Source of the DNA: Todiramphus chloris collaris
Lineage: Eukaryota; Chordata; Aves; Coraciiformes; Alcedinidae
Length of the DNA stretch: 64,000 bases
NCBI GenBank assembly: GCA_025345505.1
Contig: JANVCC010000261.1
Span: 2,592,431 to 2,656,430, forward strand
Direction: 5' to 3'
Of the stretch, positions 1 through 14,524 are shown piece by piece. The notes beneath the pieces are model-generated. The model was not told where the DNA came from and did not search any database. It saw nothing but the letters and a program-made list of their open reading frames with translations. Both the position numbers and the translations under genes were made by a program. Within the stretch, counting starts at the first letter, position 1, and each line of letters opens with the position of its first letter.

Positions 1-1493
1 TAAAGAATACACTACCCCAAATAGAAATGTTTTGAGGCAGAATAATTGTCCAAGCAACACACTCAGAAAAGTGCCCGTTCCAGTTTGTCATTTTTCATGT
101 GGTGTACATTATATGGCTGTACATTATATGGCTGTTATTATGCAGTCCAATTTGCTCCAAGGTCCTTCCCAACAACTCCAAACGAGTTGATGGGAGAGCT
201 GCAGAGGCTGGGGCTCTAAGAACACAGGATTGTGTGGGCACTAATGTAAAACTGTTCTACATGTGGTGGTGGAAATGAATGTAGCAGGTTCTTAGGAGCA
301 CATCCCGGCTCCTTTGGGCAGCAAAGGCATTAATAAGCTCATTAAAGCTCTAGGTACTAAAGAATGCCTCTGAAATGTTCACAAAGAAAATAAATAAAAT
401 AAAATAAAAGTTGCTTTAGGGCTGTATTTTTATTTCTATTTCCTTCTCAGTTTAATATGAAGGACAGCACTCGTGTTAGAGTATTCTTGGTGGGCTGAAA
501 GCAACCACTGCTGACTTTCCCTCTCTCCTGCAGTAGGTGTGAAGAGCAAATGCTCAGGGTCACTCCAGTTCCAGGAGACTGCTGTAAAGAAGAGAAGGAG
601 CTGTGAGGGGTGGTGGAAGCCCCCGAGGCAGCTTTGTGGCTCAGTATTGATCCCACAGGGTTTGTCACTGCCATTTCTGTCCTCCTACTTGGAGCTATTC
701 AGGCCCACCCACACACCCTCAGCTACAGTTGAATACGTGTGCCAGGCATGACAAACAGCCAGGAGTTCTCATGCTATATGGGAAACAGATTTTGTGTACT
801 CGTTTCAAGTGTCTGCATTACTGGAGGCCTAACAAGCCACGGAATTCCATAGTTTGGTGCAAAGAAATAAAGAGAGCCTCGCAGAGCAATAGGGATGGGG
901 ACTGGTTTCACATCAGTGAAACTCATAACCTTCAGTAGAGCAGGTCCCAGTGCTTAGGGTGCAGATGTGCAGTGTGCCATGGAGCAGGAATGAGAAACTA
1001 AATTTTTGATGTCCTTCATAAAGGTCTTGAGTGTCCATGTTGGCAGGTTCGGGTCTGCCCTCAAATTAAGCTCAGTGTCTGCTGAGCAGCTGAAGAGGAT
1101 GGAAGTTGCAGGATTTTATCATGTTGAGAAGCCAGAATCCATTGCATCCTTTCCATTTAATGCTAGCTTAATGGAATGATGTTAAGAAAATGAACTTAGT
1201 TTTCCTCATTTTGTAAGTCATATTGAGTATGTCAAAAGAACAGAGTCCAGGTACAAGTTGTTTCTATAATCTCCCTGCTTTTGGAGTGAGATATTTAAAG
1301 CAGATTCTTAAATGCTGAAAGACCAAGAAACTTAACTATTTTTGTGAGATAAATCAACAGTTTAGGCCCAAGCTCAAATCTACTGTGTTTTATTCTCTGA
1401 AGTGAACCTAAATCTGATGCAAAAGCAGAGACAAGCCTTTTCAAAATTGGTTCAAAGGTATCAAGCTCTTGGATCACATTTCTGGAAGGAGAA
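1..1493. other. Intergenic, AT-rich, no gene seen
   Basis: Only the 15-bp duplication and short A-rich tracts (about 388-410) stand out. Short open frames on both strands have no recognisable domain. Confidence 0.7.
103..132. repeat. 15-bp tandem duplication
   Basis: Two perfect copies of tgtacattatatggc lie head to tail, followed by three bases of a third copy. A small replication-slippage product with no gene nearby. Confidence 0.9.
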
Positions 1494-1916
1494 TGTCCTG
1501 AGTTGGGTATGGGTTAATTATCACCTGGGTTGGGTTTTGGTTAATTAACACCAGCAGCTGCTGGCCCAAGTGGCCACACTGGGATAAACAACCCAACCAT
1601 CTAATGGCATATCCTAGACCATGGTGATGCTGTGCTTGGGCCAGGGCTGGTGGTACCTGCTTTCAACATTGCAGCATGTGTCTTGAGCTTGTGCCTGAAG
1701 CAGGGAAAGTGGTGTCTTGGGCACAGGTAGAGCTTTACAGTTTCTATCACTCACTTTGTATAATATTTCATTACTATTATTGGCATGACTGTTGTTTACT
1801 TCTCTTTTTGTGTTGTTTTATTAAGCTCTCCTTATCTCAGCCCCAGGGGTCTCATCTTTTTTCTTCTTCCTGATTCTGTGTGGTGTTCAGCTACCAGCAG
1901 AGGTTAAACCATGACA
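1494..1916 (+). mobile_element. Solo LTR of an avian endogenous retrovirus, family 1, copy A
   Basis: The element begins TGTCCTG and ends CATGACA (TG...CA termini). It shares its whole layout with the LTR at 31,271: the same opening, a 'cacactgggataaacaaccc' block, a tgttttATTAAgct segment near the polyadenylation region, the 'ccaggggtctca' block and the 'gcagaggttaaacca' end. The 5 bp on either side, GAGAA and GAGGA, could be a decayed target-site duplication. The TATA region is degraded, and no gag, pol or env sequence is attached. Any short frame inside it is LTR noise. Confidence 0.85.
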
Positions 1917-4900
1917 GAGGATCTTGCCAAGTAGCAGAAAAAATGGCCAAGATAAAGTCCTACCTGCTGCCAATTGTTCTGCAGCAAGAGGACATAGAGG
2001 ATAAGAAGCTACTTCCTTTCATTCATTATCCAGTCAGTAACAAGATGTAGAAAAAAAAATGCTGAAAATATTCAGGGTTAGGAATGTGTTGAGTGAATTT
2101 AAGAAATGACATTTAATAAAAAGGTTTGTGAACCATCAATTCTGTAAATGAAAACCTATATGGCATTCACTTGGAAGGACAAACTTTGTACAGCAAATTG
2201 TCCTAGCTATTTGAAGTGATGCACTTGATATGGTACTTAAATGAGGGGGAAAAAAAATAAAGTCTTTTTCACAGATGTTCTGGTTTTCTTTTGGCAAAGA
2301 AAATCTGCAGTAAGAAATCTTAGCTTTGCATACCTTCTGTTTCAAATGATTTAAAGAGGCTGTCTCAAAAGTATTTTTTTCTGTGGATTATAAATATCCT
2401 GGAGTTTGTGCAATCCAAGAGCTAGCAGACCTCATTTTGTAGAGTAAAGCCCATTTCAAAGTTGAAGTTATGGTGACATGAAGTAGGGACAGGAGAATAG
2501 GACGATCATGAAAAAGATGGGTGTGATGTAACCACAAAAGTTCTTATTTTCATTGAGAACAACACTGTGTCAGCTTTAGATATTCTAATTTTTCCTGTGT
2601 GATGGTCATGCACCATGGAATAAATCTTCGCAGTTAGATTGAAAGGCTACTGAACAAAAGTCCCTTTGAGTAGACCTGGACTTAATGGGAACAAATCACT
2701 TCTGTGTGTGATGTAGAAAATTATACCTATGGATATGGCTTCTTTATATCACTTTTCTTGCTTAAAGGACTTAAATTGGTGATGTAAGTGAAGTGGGAAA
2801 AGTGGGCTATTCTTTTCTGTGCTGGTAACATGATTGTATTTTCTCCAATATGTTCTCCATTCATGAGCTCATCCCTTCCAGAAAATAGGAAGGACCAAAT
2901 GTTTTTAGAACCTGAGGTATTGCAAATGCGCTGAAATCAAAACAGTCAGTATGCCTTGGCCTTTTGCAAAGTGAAATGTTTTATTTTTTCCCTTATTATT
3001 TATGTGATTTTTCAGAAGGGAGCAAGGATTTACAAGAGGTTCCTGAAGAGATCAGGAAGAGAAATGAAAATGAATTAAGTGAATTTTAAATGCTACTTTT
3101 CTAAAATATGAAGTGCTCCTAGGCTGAAAAGAGACAAGGGAAGGAAATTTTAACAGGCAAATCCTTTTACGTTTTGTTCAGATGCAAAGAGAACCTCCAT
3201 TCTAACGGACAGTTATTCCAGGCATGTATTATTTTGATTTGGAATAGTACTTCCAGTTTTTAAAAGCTTAAGATGTTCTCTGCTACATTTGTATTGCAAG
3301 GGCAGCTGAGATAGCCTGATGCTAATACAGATGATATAGGTGACAGGTTTACTTAACATTGCTGATACAAAAATTCATTCAGCAGTTTCAGGATCACAGT
3401 TTATTAACCTTCCTTTCGGCGTGCTGAGAAGGCACCCTGCAATATGACATTCACTTCATGGGAAGCGAGTTGAAGCCATAATTTGTTTAACTCTGGAAAG
3501 TTGTTGCTTATCAGAAACAATTCCTCTGTCTGACTGTATCACTTACCAGGAGTTGAGAAGCAATGATTTCATACTACATTCTTAGACCACATACATCTTT
3601 AGTGTCATTTTGCTATACCAGTGGCAGCGTACCTGAAACACATTTGGCTAAATTCTTCAGTAATTCAGTGTAACTGCAGAAAGAGGTTAGTTGTACAGTT
3701 TTAAAAGAAATAATTTTAAGGAAATATACTTCAGTTTCTATGTAGCCTTCTAAATTGGACACTTAAATTAGCAGTGTAGGTTGTTTATAATGAAGAGCTA
3801 GATTTGAGCTCTGGATTGAGGTCCTCTGAATCACCTTTGGAGCCTTACTGACCATATTCAACTACTGAAATTAGTCTGAAAGTCTCCTCCCTCCTACTTA
3901 CTTTCCCTTTCCTGCAGTTGTCTAGTAACACTTTTACTTTCCTGAAGCCACTGTTCTTTCCACTTACCCTTAGTATAATTCACATATTTTTCCAAAGCTT
4001 CTTCCTTTGTAAGCTTTTTAAAGAAAAGCAGATAAAGACTGAAGAGATTAAAAGATGTGCATTAGAAAGTTTTAATATTTAATGAGCTGATCTGGCCCCT
4101 TGAGTTAATACTGTAGGAAAAACTTGTGGGCAGGGAGAATAAAAGAATGTAACGTTTAAAACCAATTAGTAAACCAAAAATTTTTATCAACATCTGTCAA
4201 ACAGCTATTCCCTTTCTGAACCCTTGGGATGTAGTAGTTGCTTTCAGACAAGGTGGTAGCTGTTTGAGGAGGTACATGTTGATGTCTGCTGGGAGTGTTG
4301 CTACTCAGGCAGTTTCAGGCTTCCTCCCAAACTAAGAACAGAGGAAACAAATAATTAGCAGACAAAAGGATGACCAGGACATGATAGTGCACAAACAAAC
4401 TTACTCTGTCCTATTTGTGTAAAAAAAGACACGCTGCTTTAAAAACAAAACAAAAAAAAGTTAAGTAGCAAATACAAAAATTGTTGTTTATCTTCCCTTC
4501 ATCTTCTCATGAGAAAAATTAATAAATATAATGAACAGAAGGTGACCATGAATACTTAAATTTAAAAGCGTCATAGAACAGCAGCTGCAGTTTGTTGGAA
4601 GTTCATGTGGATGGTATTGGTTGGGATCAGTGATACAGAATTATAGTAACTTACACCTGGATCTCTGGGAGGTATTGTGGACCTAATTCTCACTTCAATT
4701 CAGTTGCATATGGATGTGTAACCTCTTTTTTTAGAGCACATTTCTTGGTGTTGGTAACAAGGTGGTTTTGTTTATTTTTGCTTTTTGTTTTTATTTTTAA
4801 TCTTGTGACAACAACCTGATGTTCAAGAAAAGCAGCGGCTATTATTAAAATAAACATTTAGAAAGGGATTATAAATAGGGACTTCTAGGGGCTATGGCAA

Positions 4901-7900
4901 AGTATCTCATCTGTGGACATGCTGCTTCCATTAACCTCAAGTGATTTTTCTCGCACCAGTCCTAAATGACTGGGATTTCTAAAGATTGTGCTCTCTTTTC
5001 ATCTTTAAGCTCAGTTGAGGGAATGTTTTACAGTGGGGGAGAAGTAAGGCTCACAGAAGACAAGATGTGAAATTAAGTCGTGTCAGGTAGGCATTAAGAG
5101 AAACAATATACTTTGGGTGAGAGTAGGCTATTTTGTTGTGATTAATATTAATTCCACAGGTTATGAGAAATAGTCTTTTCTCAGGGCAAGACAGGAATGC
5201 TGACACAAGGAAATGTCCAGTCTCTCCAGTTTACAAACAGGTCTGTTCAGCCAATCTCCAACTAGTACCCCAAAATAAATAGCTAGCATAATGATGGACA
5301 CAATCTGTGTCTATTACTGGGATCAGCACGTCTGAGCTGAAGACACCTGCCTTGGGTTTCTGTGCTTGTGGGGCATCTCTGCTCCCCACAGTGACCATGC
5401 TGCAGGCTGTGGGTCAGGAGCCTTCACCATCCTGCCTGCCAGCAAGGGCTGGTCTTGCTTTTCACCCAGCAACATCACCCAGGTAGCAAACTATACCATA
5501 AGAGATGCTTGCAGCTTGTGTTGCCGAGGTGGAAGGAGTGAAGAATTTTAATGTATTTTATATTGCTGTTACGTGCATCTACTTATGGTGAGGGACTTTG
5601 AGACATCAGCAGGGATGGCTGAGTCAGTTGCTTCCAATTAGAAGCTGTTCTTTTTTACTGAATGCATAAACCTTTCCAAAAGACTCAGGGCTTTCCTTCA
5701 TTTCTCCTTTGCTCTCCCTGAGAGCAAGCACCAGATGAGAAGTGGAAATGCTGCAGCGAGAGGCCAGGGCAGCAATACATCCAGGCTGTATTTATGCTGG
5801 AGACTAATAATGACAGCAAAAGTCAGGGAACAGATAGTCCCATCCCAGTCCAGGGCTGCCTGGTTCTGTTGTGCAGTTTAAAAAGAGGAAAATGACCCAA
5901 GGGCTCAATTTTGCAGTGATGCCTCATTCAAAAATAGCAAGAGATGACTCCAGTGGTTTCACTAATAGATTCCAGCAGGGGTGGCCATGCCTTGCCCTTA
6001 GCCCCAGGGGCCCTTTCTCTTGCAGCCAGGTAAGAGCAATATCCTCCTCTGAGAAGTGAGATGGGGTTTTGCTAAAGGAGAATGCTTAATAGGGGAAAAT
6101 AATTGTTAAGCTTTTGTCTTCTAAACCGACCAGTTTGGGAAAGTGAGTCAGCTACAAAATAAAAATGAAATGGAAAAGGTAACCTCACAAAAGATGACTA
6201 TTTCAATAAAGCAGAGAAAAGCCACCAGTGACATTTGAGATGAACATTGTAAAAAACTGAATTCACTCTGCAATGAACTGTGAATTCAAATTGTAATAAT
6301 TTCAGTTGAGTCATAGTTTCTAATCCACTGTAGTAATGAGCTTGTTTAGAAAATAGGGAAGGGAAATGTATTTTAATTGTTATTGAGCTGATTTATTTGA
6401 TGATCCCAATGATTTTTCCTTTATTTACCTTGCAAAGCACTTTCTGGTTCGAGCTATACAAAAATATGAAATTTTGCAGAGTTTCATTGCTGAAAAGAAG
6501 AAAAGCAAGTGGGTTAAATGTACAATCCTAATGGAAACTAAACACTGTGATAAATCTTCTGCATGGATAGACACGGTCTTTTGTTTTAAAGATTTATAAA
6601 TATTTAGGTTATCTTAAAGGAGAAAAATAAACTTTTCATAATGTTGATACCGCTGGAAATTTAGAATTATTTTTGTTTGTTTGTTTTTGGTTTAGTTTGT
6701 TTTGTTAGCTGAAATAGTTTGATTAAAGAAGGGTAAATTTGCTGTAATTCCTAGTCATTACAAATATGCATGACTGATGAAATTGGTTTTCCCTACTATT
6801 TTTTTTTCCTTTTAATCAGTTAAGGACCCATTTTACGGAATGCTAAGAGAAAACTGAAACTCTCTGTTAGCAGAAGGGTTGCATGTCCTCAGTAACACTG
6901 CAAAGTTAGTTTGTAAGAGATTTGTTCAGCTGGCAAAGAAGGATGGGAAATCCCTAAAAGCTGCTCTGTGTGCCTGAGGGGTTGAGCCAAACAAAGGAAT
7001 CAATGGAGTTAACCTGAGATGTGACTTCAGCTCGGTGCATTCCAGGTTCTCAGTGTGCAGTGCAGTGTGGTGTATCCTTGCCTAAAGATACAAGTTCTGC
7101 CCCCTCCAGCATGGAAAAGATGAGTGCTTTGAAAAGCTCAGTGGGAAAGTGTATGGGAGTAATCAAGAAGGTTGGAGGGAAACTGAGTGCAGCCAAGGGA
7201 AAAGAGCTCAGAAGGAGAAAATTGTCATCACACCTCCCTGCAGCCCTGAGCCCCTGCTGGCACGTCACGTAGCCAGCTATTGCTTTTCCCAGCTAGCTGG
7301 AGCTTCTAGGCATGGGAAAAGAAGAGACATTCTCACTCAAGAAATTGTAATAGTGTCTTTTCTGCCAAAATGCAAGCGGTGTTGGAATAAAGCTATGGCA
7401 GAGTTGTAAGGAAAAATGTGTGTCTTCACATTGGCCAACGCTTCCAACAGGTGCTTTAACAACAGGCCAGAAGATGTACAAGATTTTCTAGAAAGATGAG
7501 TTTCTGAGATGTTTTTGCACTGAAGTGGGATTCAAAAAGTGAAGCAAAATGATAAATAAAAGTAGCCAAGCAGGGATGGGTTGTTACATAGGTGGGAATC
7601 TATCAATCGATCAGCAGTAAATACTGCATGTTCAGGACTACAGATTATAAACAGTGTTTAATGACTATCAAATCTGTGTCTAGGAGATAAAGTACAGCTG
7701 AATTTTGAATGGAGAGGTTATGGTATCCTTATGTAGATTAGCAAGAACTCAGTTCTGCAAGGTGTTAAACTGATTTAAATAGCAATTAATCTCCAGAGCA
7801 GGTGAAAAGTGTATTTTCCTCTACACCAGTGCAGCTATTTTATAGCATGATGCTGTAAAACAATATTGTAATTGAAATATGGGTAAAATTGCAGTCCAAT

Positions 7901-8321
7901 TTAAAGAAAATAATACTTTTTGACATTAATCTAAACATTACTACCCTTAATGGGAAATAAGCCTTAAAGTTAGTGCATGTGTCAATGTCACTATATTGTT
8001 TCAAATTCAAAGATTAGGTTACGTTAGATTATACACTTCAAGAGTCTACTTGAAGATAGAGCAAATGGGAGAATTACTCCTGGTCTTGTATCTAATCTTG
8101 GAAGCTGTTAATAGTTTGGGTTTTTTCGTAAGCTTTACTTAATAATTTATCAAATATCTTGCTAGCACGCTGGCAGGCATAAGGTCAGCTCCAATTCTAC
8201 ACAGACAGATACAGAAAATAAATTAAAAAAAGCTTTGTCTGCTTCTTTTGTGAAGGTGATTACTTTGTTGTAAAAAATTTATTACTTTCAAAAGCACCAA
8301 ACTGAAAGTATCTCCTGCTTT
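1917..8321. other. Intergenic, AT-rich, no gene seen
   Basis: 6.4 kb without a recognised exon, repeat or RNA gene. Poly-A and TTTG-rich tracts occur (about 4,440 and 6,670-6,700). Frames at 7.0-7.4 kb on both strands overlap each other and show no family motif. Confidence 0.65.
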
Positions 8322-8612
8322 GTCCAGCCTGGTGCTCTTTTCAGTGATGTTTAATGACAGGACACGGGGCAATGGGTGCAAACTGGAACATGGCAGGATC
8401 CATGGAAACATCAGGAGAAACATTTTCATGGTAAGGGTGACAGAGCCTGGCCCAGGCTGCCCAGGGGGGTTGTGGAGTCTCCTGCTCTGGAGACTTTCCA
8501 AACCCACCTGGGCACGTTCCTGTCTGACCTGCTCTGGGTGATCCTGCTCTGATGGGGGGATTGGACTCGATGATCTTTCAAGGTCCCTTCCAACCCCTAC
8601 CATTCTGTGATT
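8322..8612 (+). mobile_element. CR1 LINE 3' fragment
   Basis: This about 290-bp fragment runs from the end of the CR1 ORF2 region through the 3'UTR. It includes the 'gacaggacacggggcaatgg' block, 'ggttgtggagtctcc', 'gactcgatgatctttcaagg' and 'tcccttccaacccctac', and ends in CATTCTGTGATT. It is a 5'-truncated, dead copy. The 152-codon frame on the opposite strand is antisense noise from the element. Confidence 0.92.
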
Positions 8613-11600
8613 TGCAGCTGATGAAGAGCATCTCCCTTCTGCCAAGGTCAATGTCCAGAGCACAGAAGCATTTCTGGGCATAGACAGACATTAGATTTTG
8701 ACCACCGTGCTCCCAAAGTTACCCGCTGCTGAATGGCACAAGGGCTTTTGGGGCTGCAATTTTGAGCAGCAGTGCTTGAAGTGAGATTTAAATGCAGCTT
8801 TGGTAGAACAACATCTGCGTGGGCAACCAGTCAGCAGTTCAGTGCTCTAGACCGATAAATTGGGTTGGCCACCCATTGCCACTTCTAGGTGTGCTCCTGT
8901 GCTCACCTCCCAGTTTGGTTTCATCTGAAGGGAATGCAGCTCACGTGTGCTGAGATTGCAAACTGAAACTAAGAATGTTAAGTGGGTATAACTGGGAAAC
9001 TAGCTTCAGAACTGAGTATCTGATTTGAACTAAATGTTAACTAGAAGTATACTAAATACTTCATTTTTGGCTCCCGTTGCTTTTGGAAGAACTTAGGACC
9101 CTTCTGTTGCAAGTACACTTACGGGACATGATCCCTAGGCACACAAAGCAATACTTGGGTTTTCACAATAGCTGGTGCAGTTGCCTTGTTTGTTAGGAAA
9201 CACACTTTCCTTTCACAAACTGTTTCCTTTGGGTCTAGGTTTAGGTTTCATGTTCAAAGCCTTAGAGTCTAATCAGGTAGAAATATGCAGATGGTGGGGA
9301 AACTTTATCCCTTCTTCCATTCTTCATCTTTCTCTCCTGCACCACAACCTTGAAAATGTATTTTTTTTCCTCCTAGCAAATTTTATTTTACTTCTGCCTG
9401 CAGCTAATCACTGCATTGAGTTTGTTATTGACCAAAGGATTTAGCTTAGGATATTTTTTACTTTTAGAATTTTGAGGATTAGACATAAATCAGTGAAACC
9501 CCTTTTCTTAGACTGCACCAGATGGTAGATGGCTTCACTACCAAACTGTCTTCCCAGTCATTCATGGAGAAATAGTCTTTTGCACAGAATCTGCTTTATT
9601 TGGGAAGCTCTTTCCTATTGGTGTCCTAGAAAATAGAAACATGCAAGTAAAAATAACATAAAACCAGATCCTACTTGTACTAGGCTAGCTTTTTTTTTTT
9701 TATATATATATACTTCTTTGTGTAAAAGGAGCAATTCCTCTTTCTGTTGCAAAGACAAGTGTTTTCCTGGTAGAAAAAGAACAACTTGAAGTAATTGGAA
9801 TAAAAATTTAACTCTTTCGAAGCATCCCTGAACTGTACAGGTAAGTCCCAATGACTTAAACCTTTTGGGTTTGTTTTGATTTGTCAGGAACAACTTCTGA
9901 TCCCCAGATGGAGAGGTTTGCTCCAGCTGGTCACTGCTTAAGGTGCAAAGTACTCTTATAAACTGCAGGAGTGCAAGTGTTTATTTGTAGTCACTGAGCT
10001 CCACCTTATGACATAAGAACGTATCTCAAAGGCACTGGTCTGATGTGTCTGACCACTAACTATGCAGAGAGAAGATCTCTTTGAGAGAAATGCTTGTCCT
10101 TAATCATCACAAACACATAATTCCAATATATTTAAGTATATTTTTTTCCAATTAATTTTTTAATTTTCCAATATATTTAACTACATATTACATTTAAATA
10201 TTAAAAATATACTGAAGTAAAATGAACTTTTTGAGGACCCAGCTTGTTATTGTTCTCTTTAAGAGGTCAGACATGACACATGCTTTTGGAACAAAAATAA
10301 GACAAGAAAACAAAACAATTAATGATTAATTAAAGCTGTGAGCAGACACTCAACCCTTCTTAGGCCAAATGTTCCTTCATAGGACAAATTTTGCATTTCT
10401 TTGGGCAAGCCCCAGCCAAAATGGGAAATCTTATGGCAGGATGCAGGGTTTGCTTAGAATCTGCAGGCAAAACACTCAGTTGTTGAATATTATGGACTGT
10501 AAATATTATCAATATTCTGTTGAATATTATGGACCATAAAAGCTTGTCAAGTTTTCACAATGTTCCATACACTGAATATATGGTAATGGATAGCTTTGCT
10601 GTTTTAGTCACAGAGAATCTGTTGTGCATTGCTATGAACCTGCAAAAACTGCTGAAGCTGTGGAAAAGTTTCATGAAAAGTTTCATGGCTAGCTGAGCAA
10701 AACTTGCAAGTCATCAGTGAGCCTTTGGAGTCTGCATTTTCCCTACTGGTCACCCACAGAAGAACTTAAGTACATCAATTTTGAACTTCAGTATGTATAG
10801 TGTCTGTTTTGTCCCCATGGATTGATGGGATATGCTAACAAAGTACTTCAATGTATGGGTTTTTTTTTTTAAGGTCTAGATACAAGAGGCATGTCTAAAC
10901 CATTCCTGTGGTTCTCCAAAACCCAATGATCCTATTTTGAAAGAGCAAGCAATATTGTCACCTTTCTCCAGTAAAATGGTGTATTACAGCATCAGACCTC
11001 CATACAACGTACAAGATCTGACTTGAAGACTTTCTCTGTCTCAGCAGCTGCACAGCAGGGTAAGTACTATAACCAAGGGGCTGTAGGTGACTTGAGTTAG
11101 AGAACTGAGATTAGCAGAGAGTAATGAGTTATGAAGTGTGGGAGCTCCCTATCAGTGGACCAGAGCAGACATTCCCTCTCCTCAAAGGCTCATGCCAGTG
11201 GCTCCCTCCCAACTGCTGGGTGTTGCCTGATCTGACTGTGAACGTGTAGGGACCCCCAGTGCGTAAGTGGGTTTCCTGTAGGATGGGATAAGTAAAGGCC
11301 AACTGTAGCAGTATTGAGCATGAAGTCCCTGAAAGACCTAATGTAAGGCCTATTAATTCAATACAAAGCCTGTTGACATCAATGATATTTGAAGACAAGC
11401 TTTAGGGGTGCCTCTTGGAACTCACGAGAGTGTGATGGATTCATTCAATAGTCCCACAGAGGCAGCAAATTTAGCAAAGGATCAAGTTGTTGGTGCATGA
11501 GAAGGACACAGGGTTGGTTCCTTCTCTTTACATGTTGTGGCAGTGTTGAGGTATCTCTGTTTAGCTTTCCATGGATTTCATAAACCATACTTATAAAAAT

Positions 11601-14429
11601 ACCAATGTAATCTAAGCCACCAAAAGTTGAATTTTATTATCTGACAGTTAAGCCTGCAAAAACCTGAGTCCAGAAATGTTAAACTCACTCATCTTTGAAT
11701 GCAGTTAGTTCAATTTTCCTGTCAAACTGAAACAATTATTTTCCTTGGAGAGTTAAACTTTTTTTTTTTTCTTCCCCCCCACCCTTTGCTTTCAATTTTT
11801 TTAAAAAAAAAAAAAGACAAGATGCTGTTCTCTTTCTGTGATTTTTGGGGAAAATGCATTAAAGCCAATTAAACTGTAATTTTAACTCACATCTGTCTTT
11901 CAATGCCACTGAAATGGGTAATATCAAAAACACTCCATGGAGTTTACTTGTCTTAAAAGTTTGAACTGTGCATAGCACCTGTTTGTTCTCCTCTTCACAG
12001 CTTGCCTGCATGCCATGTTTACTTGCATATCACTTAAATGTAAATTGTACCAATCTTTAGGGGTTTTTTTCCCAAGCCCTTTGTAAACAAAATTATGCAA
12101 TGCTTCACAATGTCACTAGAGAGACTTTCAGGACAATTTTAGTCACAACTTTAGCCTTATGTTCTGGTTTATCAACAGCTTTTTTAATTTCCCAAAATGA
12201 AAAAAAAGAAAAAAAAATAAATATATATGCAAATGTCACATTTAGCAACAGATTGTGTGCATTGGCTGGGCCAGGCATGTATTTAACATTTATCTATTGG
12301 CTTGAATCCAAAAGCTCACTTAAATTACTCATGTGCTTGTGACTGCATAAGTGTTTAGTGGATTGGGGCCTAGAAAGGGAAAGGCTTTTTTTTTTTTCCC
12401 TGTCCTAAACTTGCAATGATTGCTTAGTTTTTATATCTTTGAAAGTTGTGTCATGAAACACAACTTACCTCGTTTTTTTTTTTTTTTTTCTTCAGTGGAG
12501 CAGGACAGAGTGAGTGGAGAAACAAATAGAACAACGTGGTGGAGTGAACAAAGATGAAGCTAAATTAGTTATGAAGAATACAGTTCAACTGTTTAGGAGG
12601 CATATTTGTCAGTTTGAAGAAAAGGAAGGAAAAAAAAAATAGTTCTGTTTAGCTTCTCCCTATACAGGACTCATTTAATGCAATATGAAGAATTGCAAAG
12701 TAACATGGTTTGAATCTTCCAGTTTACTCCATCCTTCTACATTCAGCCATTAGAAAGCTTTGAGATGCAAGAGGATTTCTGAAGAAATTGTTGCTCGTCA
12801 TGTGTTAAGTGTATTTTAATTTTTAACAAGTAAAATAAACCCCAGGAACAATGAGTACTTCCCTGCCTCCTCTTTCTCTCCTTGTACAGCTTGCTTTCTC
12901 TGTACACACAGAGCTGTTTTCACCTTTTTTCTCCAAATGCATCAGATGATAAAGACGTATTTTAATCTCCCAAAGGGATGGGAGAAAATGTAAAGGCTGG
13001 AGCTAACAATGGACCTTGTTATATGAAAGTCATGAAAGTCCATGTCATTCATTGCTCTTTTTACTATTTTGTTTCCTTTTCTTGTGTTGCCACGTTCTTT
13101 TCAGATGGCTAAATGTGAAGGTGGAGTGTCTTCCCATGCCTAGTGTCTTCTTAGAGGGCTGTCAGGGTTGAAGCAATGTGTGAGAACAAGAGGGAAAACT
13201 GAAGGAGTGATGTGACTCATCTACTGGCTGGTGACACGAGTTCAATCAAATAGAAACCAATGAAGGTCAGTGATGAGCATCTTGTACTAGCCACTCTCAT
13301 GTGAAGAGGGACAGAGTTTGCTGATGGGCCTTTCCTCAGGGTGACCTTGACTCGAAGGTCTGATGTTCACTTGAGATCCCTTCTGCTGAGGGTCCTTTTA
13401 CCCCCAGGGTGAAAGTGTCTCAAACAGGGCCTGCTATTTTGTATCTCTTCTCACTTTTTTTTTTGGGTGAATGTAAATTATGCATATGTAAATGAAATCT
13501 ATAATTCCTCCCCCCTTTCTGTAGCCATGCTGATGGTTTCCGTAGCAACTTGCCTAGAGTTTGGGAAGAGGCAAATTGCCTGCGGGAGGGAGAAGGCAGG
13601 AAGGTGGTGAGGCTCCTTAGCAGGAACGTGGCTGCAATGCCAGCAAGAATCACAGCACATCTGTTTTTAAAATTACATATTTTCTTTTTTACTGTCACGG
13701 TCATCTCTGTTACCTGAAATCCAGTGCATAAACTACGTACTCTTCTTAGGCTATCAATCCTCCCCTTTTCTCTGTAGTCTGCAGTGCACGAAGACTTCTC
13801 CCCCCAGCCTTTCATTGTTGCTCAGGTTCAGGGAGCTGTCGCTCCCCTGGCACCAGCTCCCAGAGTGTCCTAGTGCCTCTTCCTCCATTCTTGCTGAACG
13901 AGCTCTGAGGGCTCTCAAGAGGTGGCACTCCAGCCCACAGGATGTCTGAATGATTTCAGCAGCTGCTGACACCGGTGCATCAACATTTGGAGGTTCAGCT
14001 CTCAATGGTAGTCAAAAAGTCAGGTACAGGGAGAAGTGGATGAACAAGAGGGGAGGTGCAAGGTGCTCTGGAGTGCAAATCCAGAGGGTGAGGTTTGAGA
14101 ACTCTGAGGGCACTCAACCAAGATGACAAAAAGTGTTTGCTAGAGAACAGTATGATTTGAGTTCTGCTGTCCAACTATCCATATTGATTAGTCACTGAAG
14201 TTAAAAATACACTTTAACGGCAGGAATGCAAAAACATGGCCTCTTAAAGAAGAGGAGAGAATGCTGCTAGGAGTAACTAGATAACTCCTCCACTGTAGTC
14301 TCCACCCTTCTGTATGAAAGAAGCCCACTGAATACAGTGATGAAACTCCCAGCAACTTGCAGAGACACTGATTTGCTTTTTAATTTTTACCTCAGTGATG
14401 CTTCACATGTTCTGCAGAGCAAGTGACAA
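8613..14429. other. Intergenic with homopolymer tracts
   Basis: No exon recognised. Long T-runs occur near 9,690, 10,860 and 12,473-12,490. A T-run/C-run/A-run cluster at about 11,758-11,816 could fold back on itself. 13.5-14.0 kb is somewhat richer in GC, but its open frames (131 and 83 codons, minus strand) match nothing known. Confidence 0.6.
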
Positions 14430-14524
14430 CAGAATCACAGCATGGCAGGGGTTGGAAGGGACCTCTGGAGATCATCAAGTCCAACCCCCCTGCCAAAGCA
14501 GGGTCACCCAGGAGCAGGCACTGC
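14430..14524 (-). mobile_element. CR1 LINE short 3' end, inverted
   Basis: 'cagaatcacagcatggcagg', 'gttggaagggacctctggag' and 'tccaacccccctgccaaagc' are the reverse complement of the CR1 3' terminus. Only about 95 bp remain, so this is a heavily 5'-truncated insertion. Confidence 0.9.

Noticed and set aside
8223..8681. 152-codon minus-strand open frame
   Set aside because: Antisense to the CR1 fragment at 8,322-8,612.
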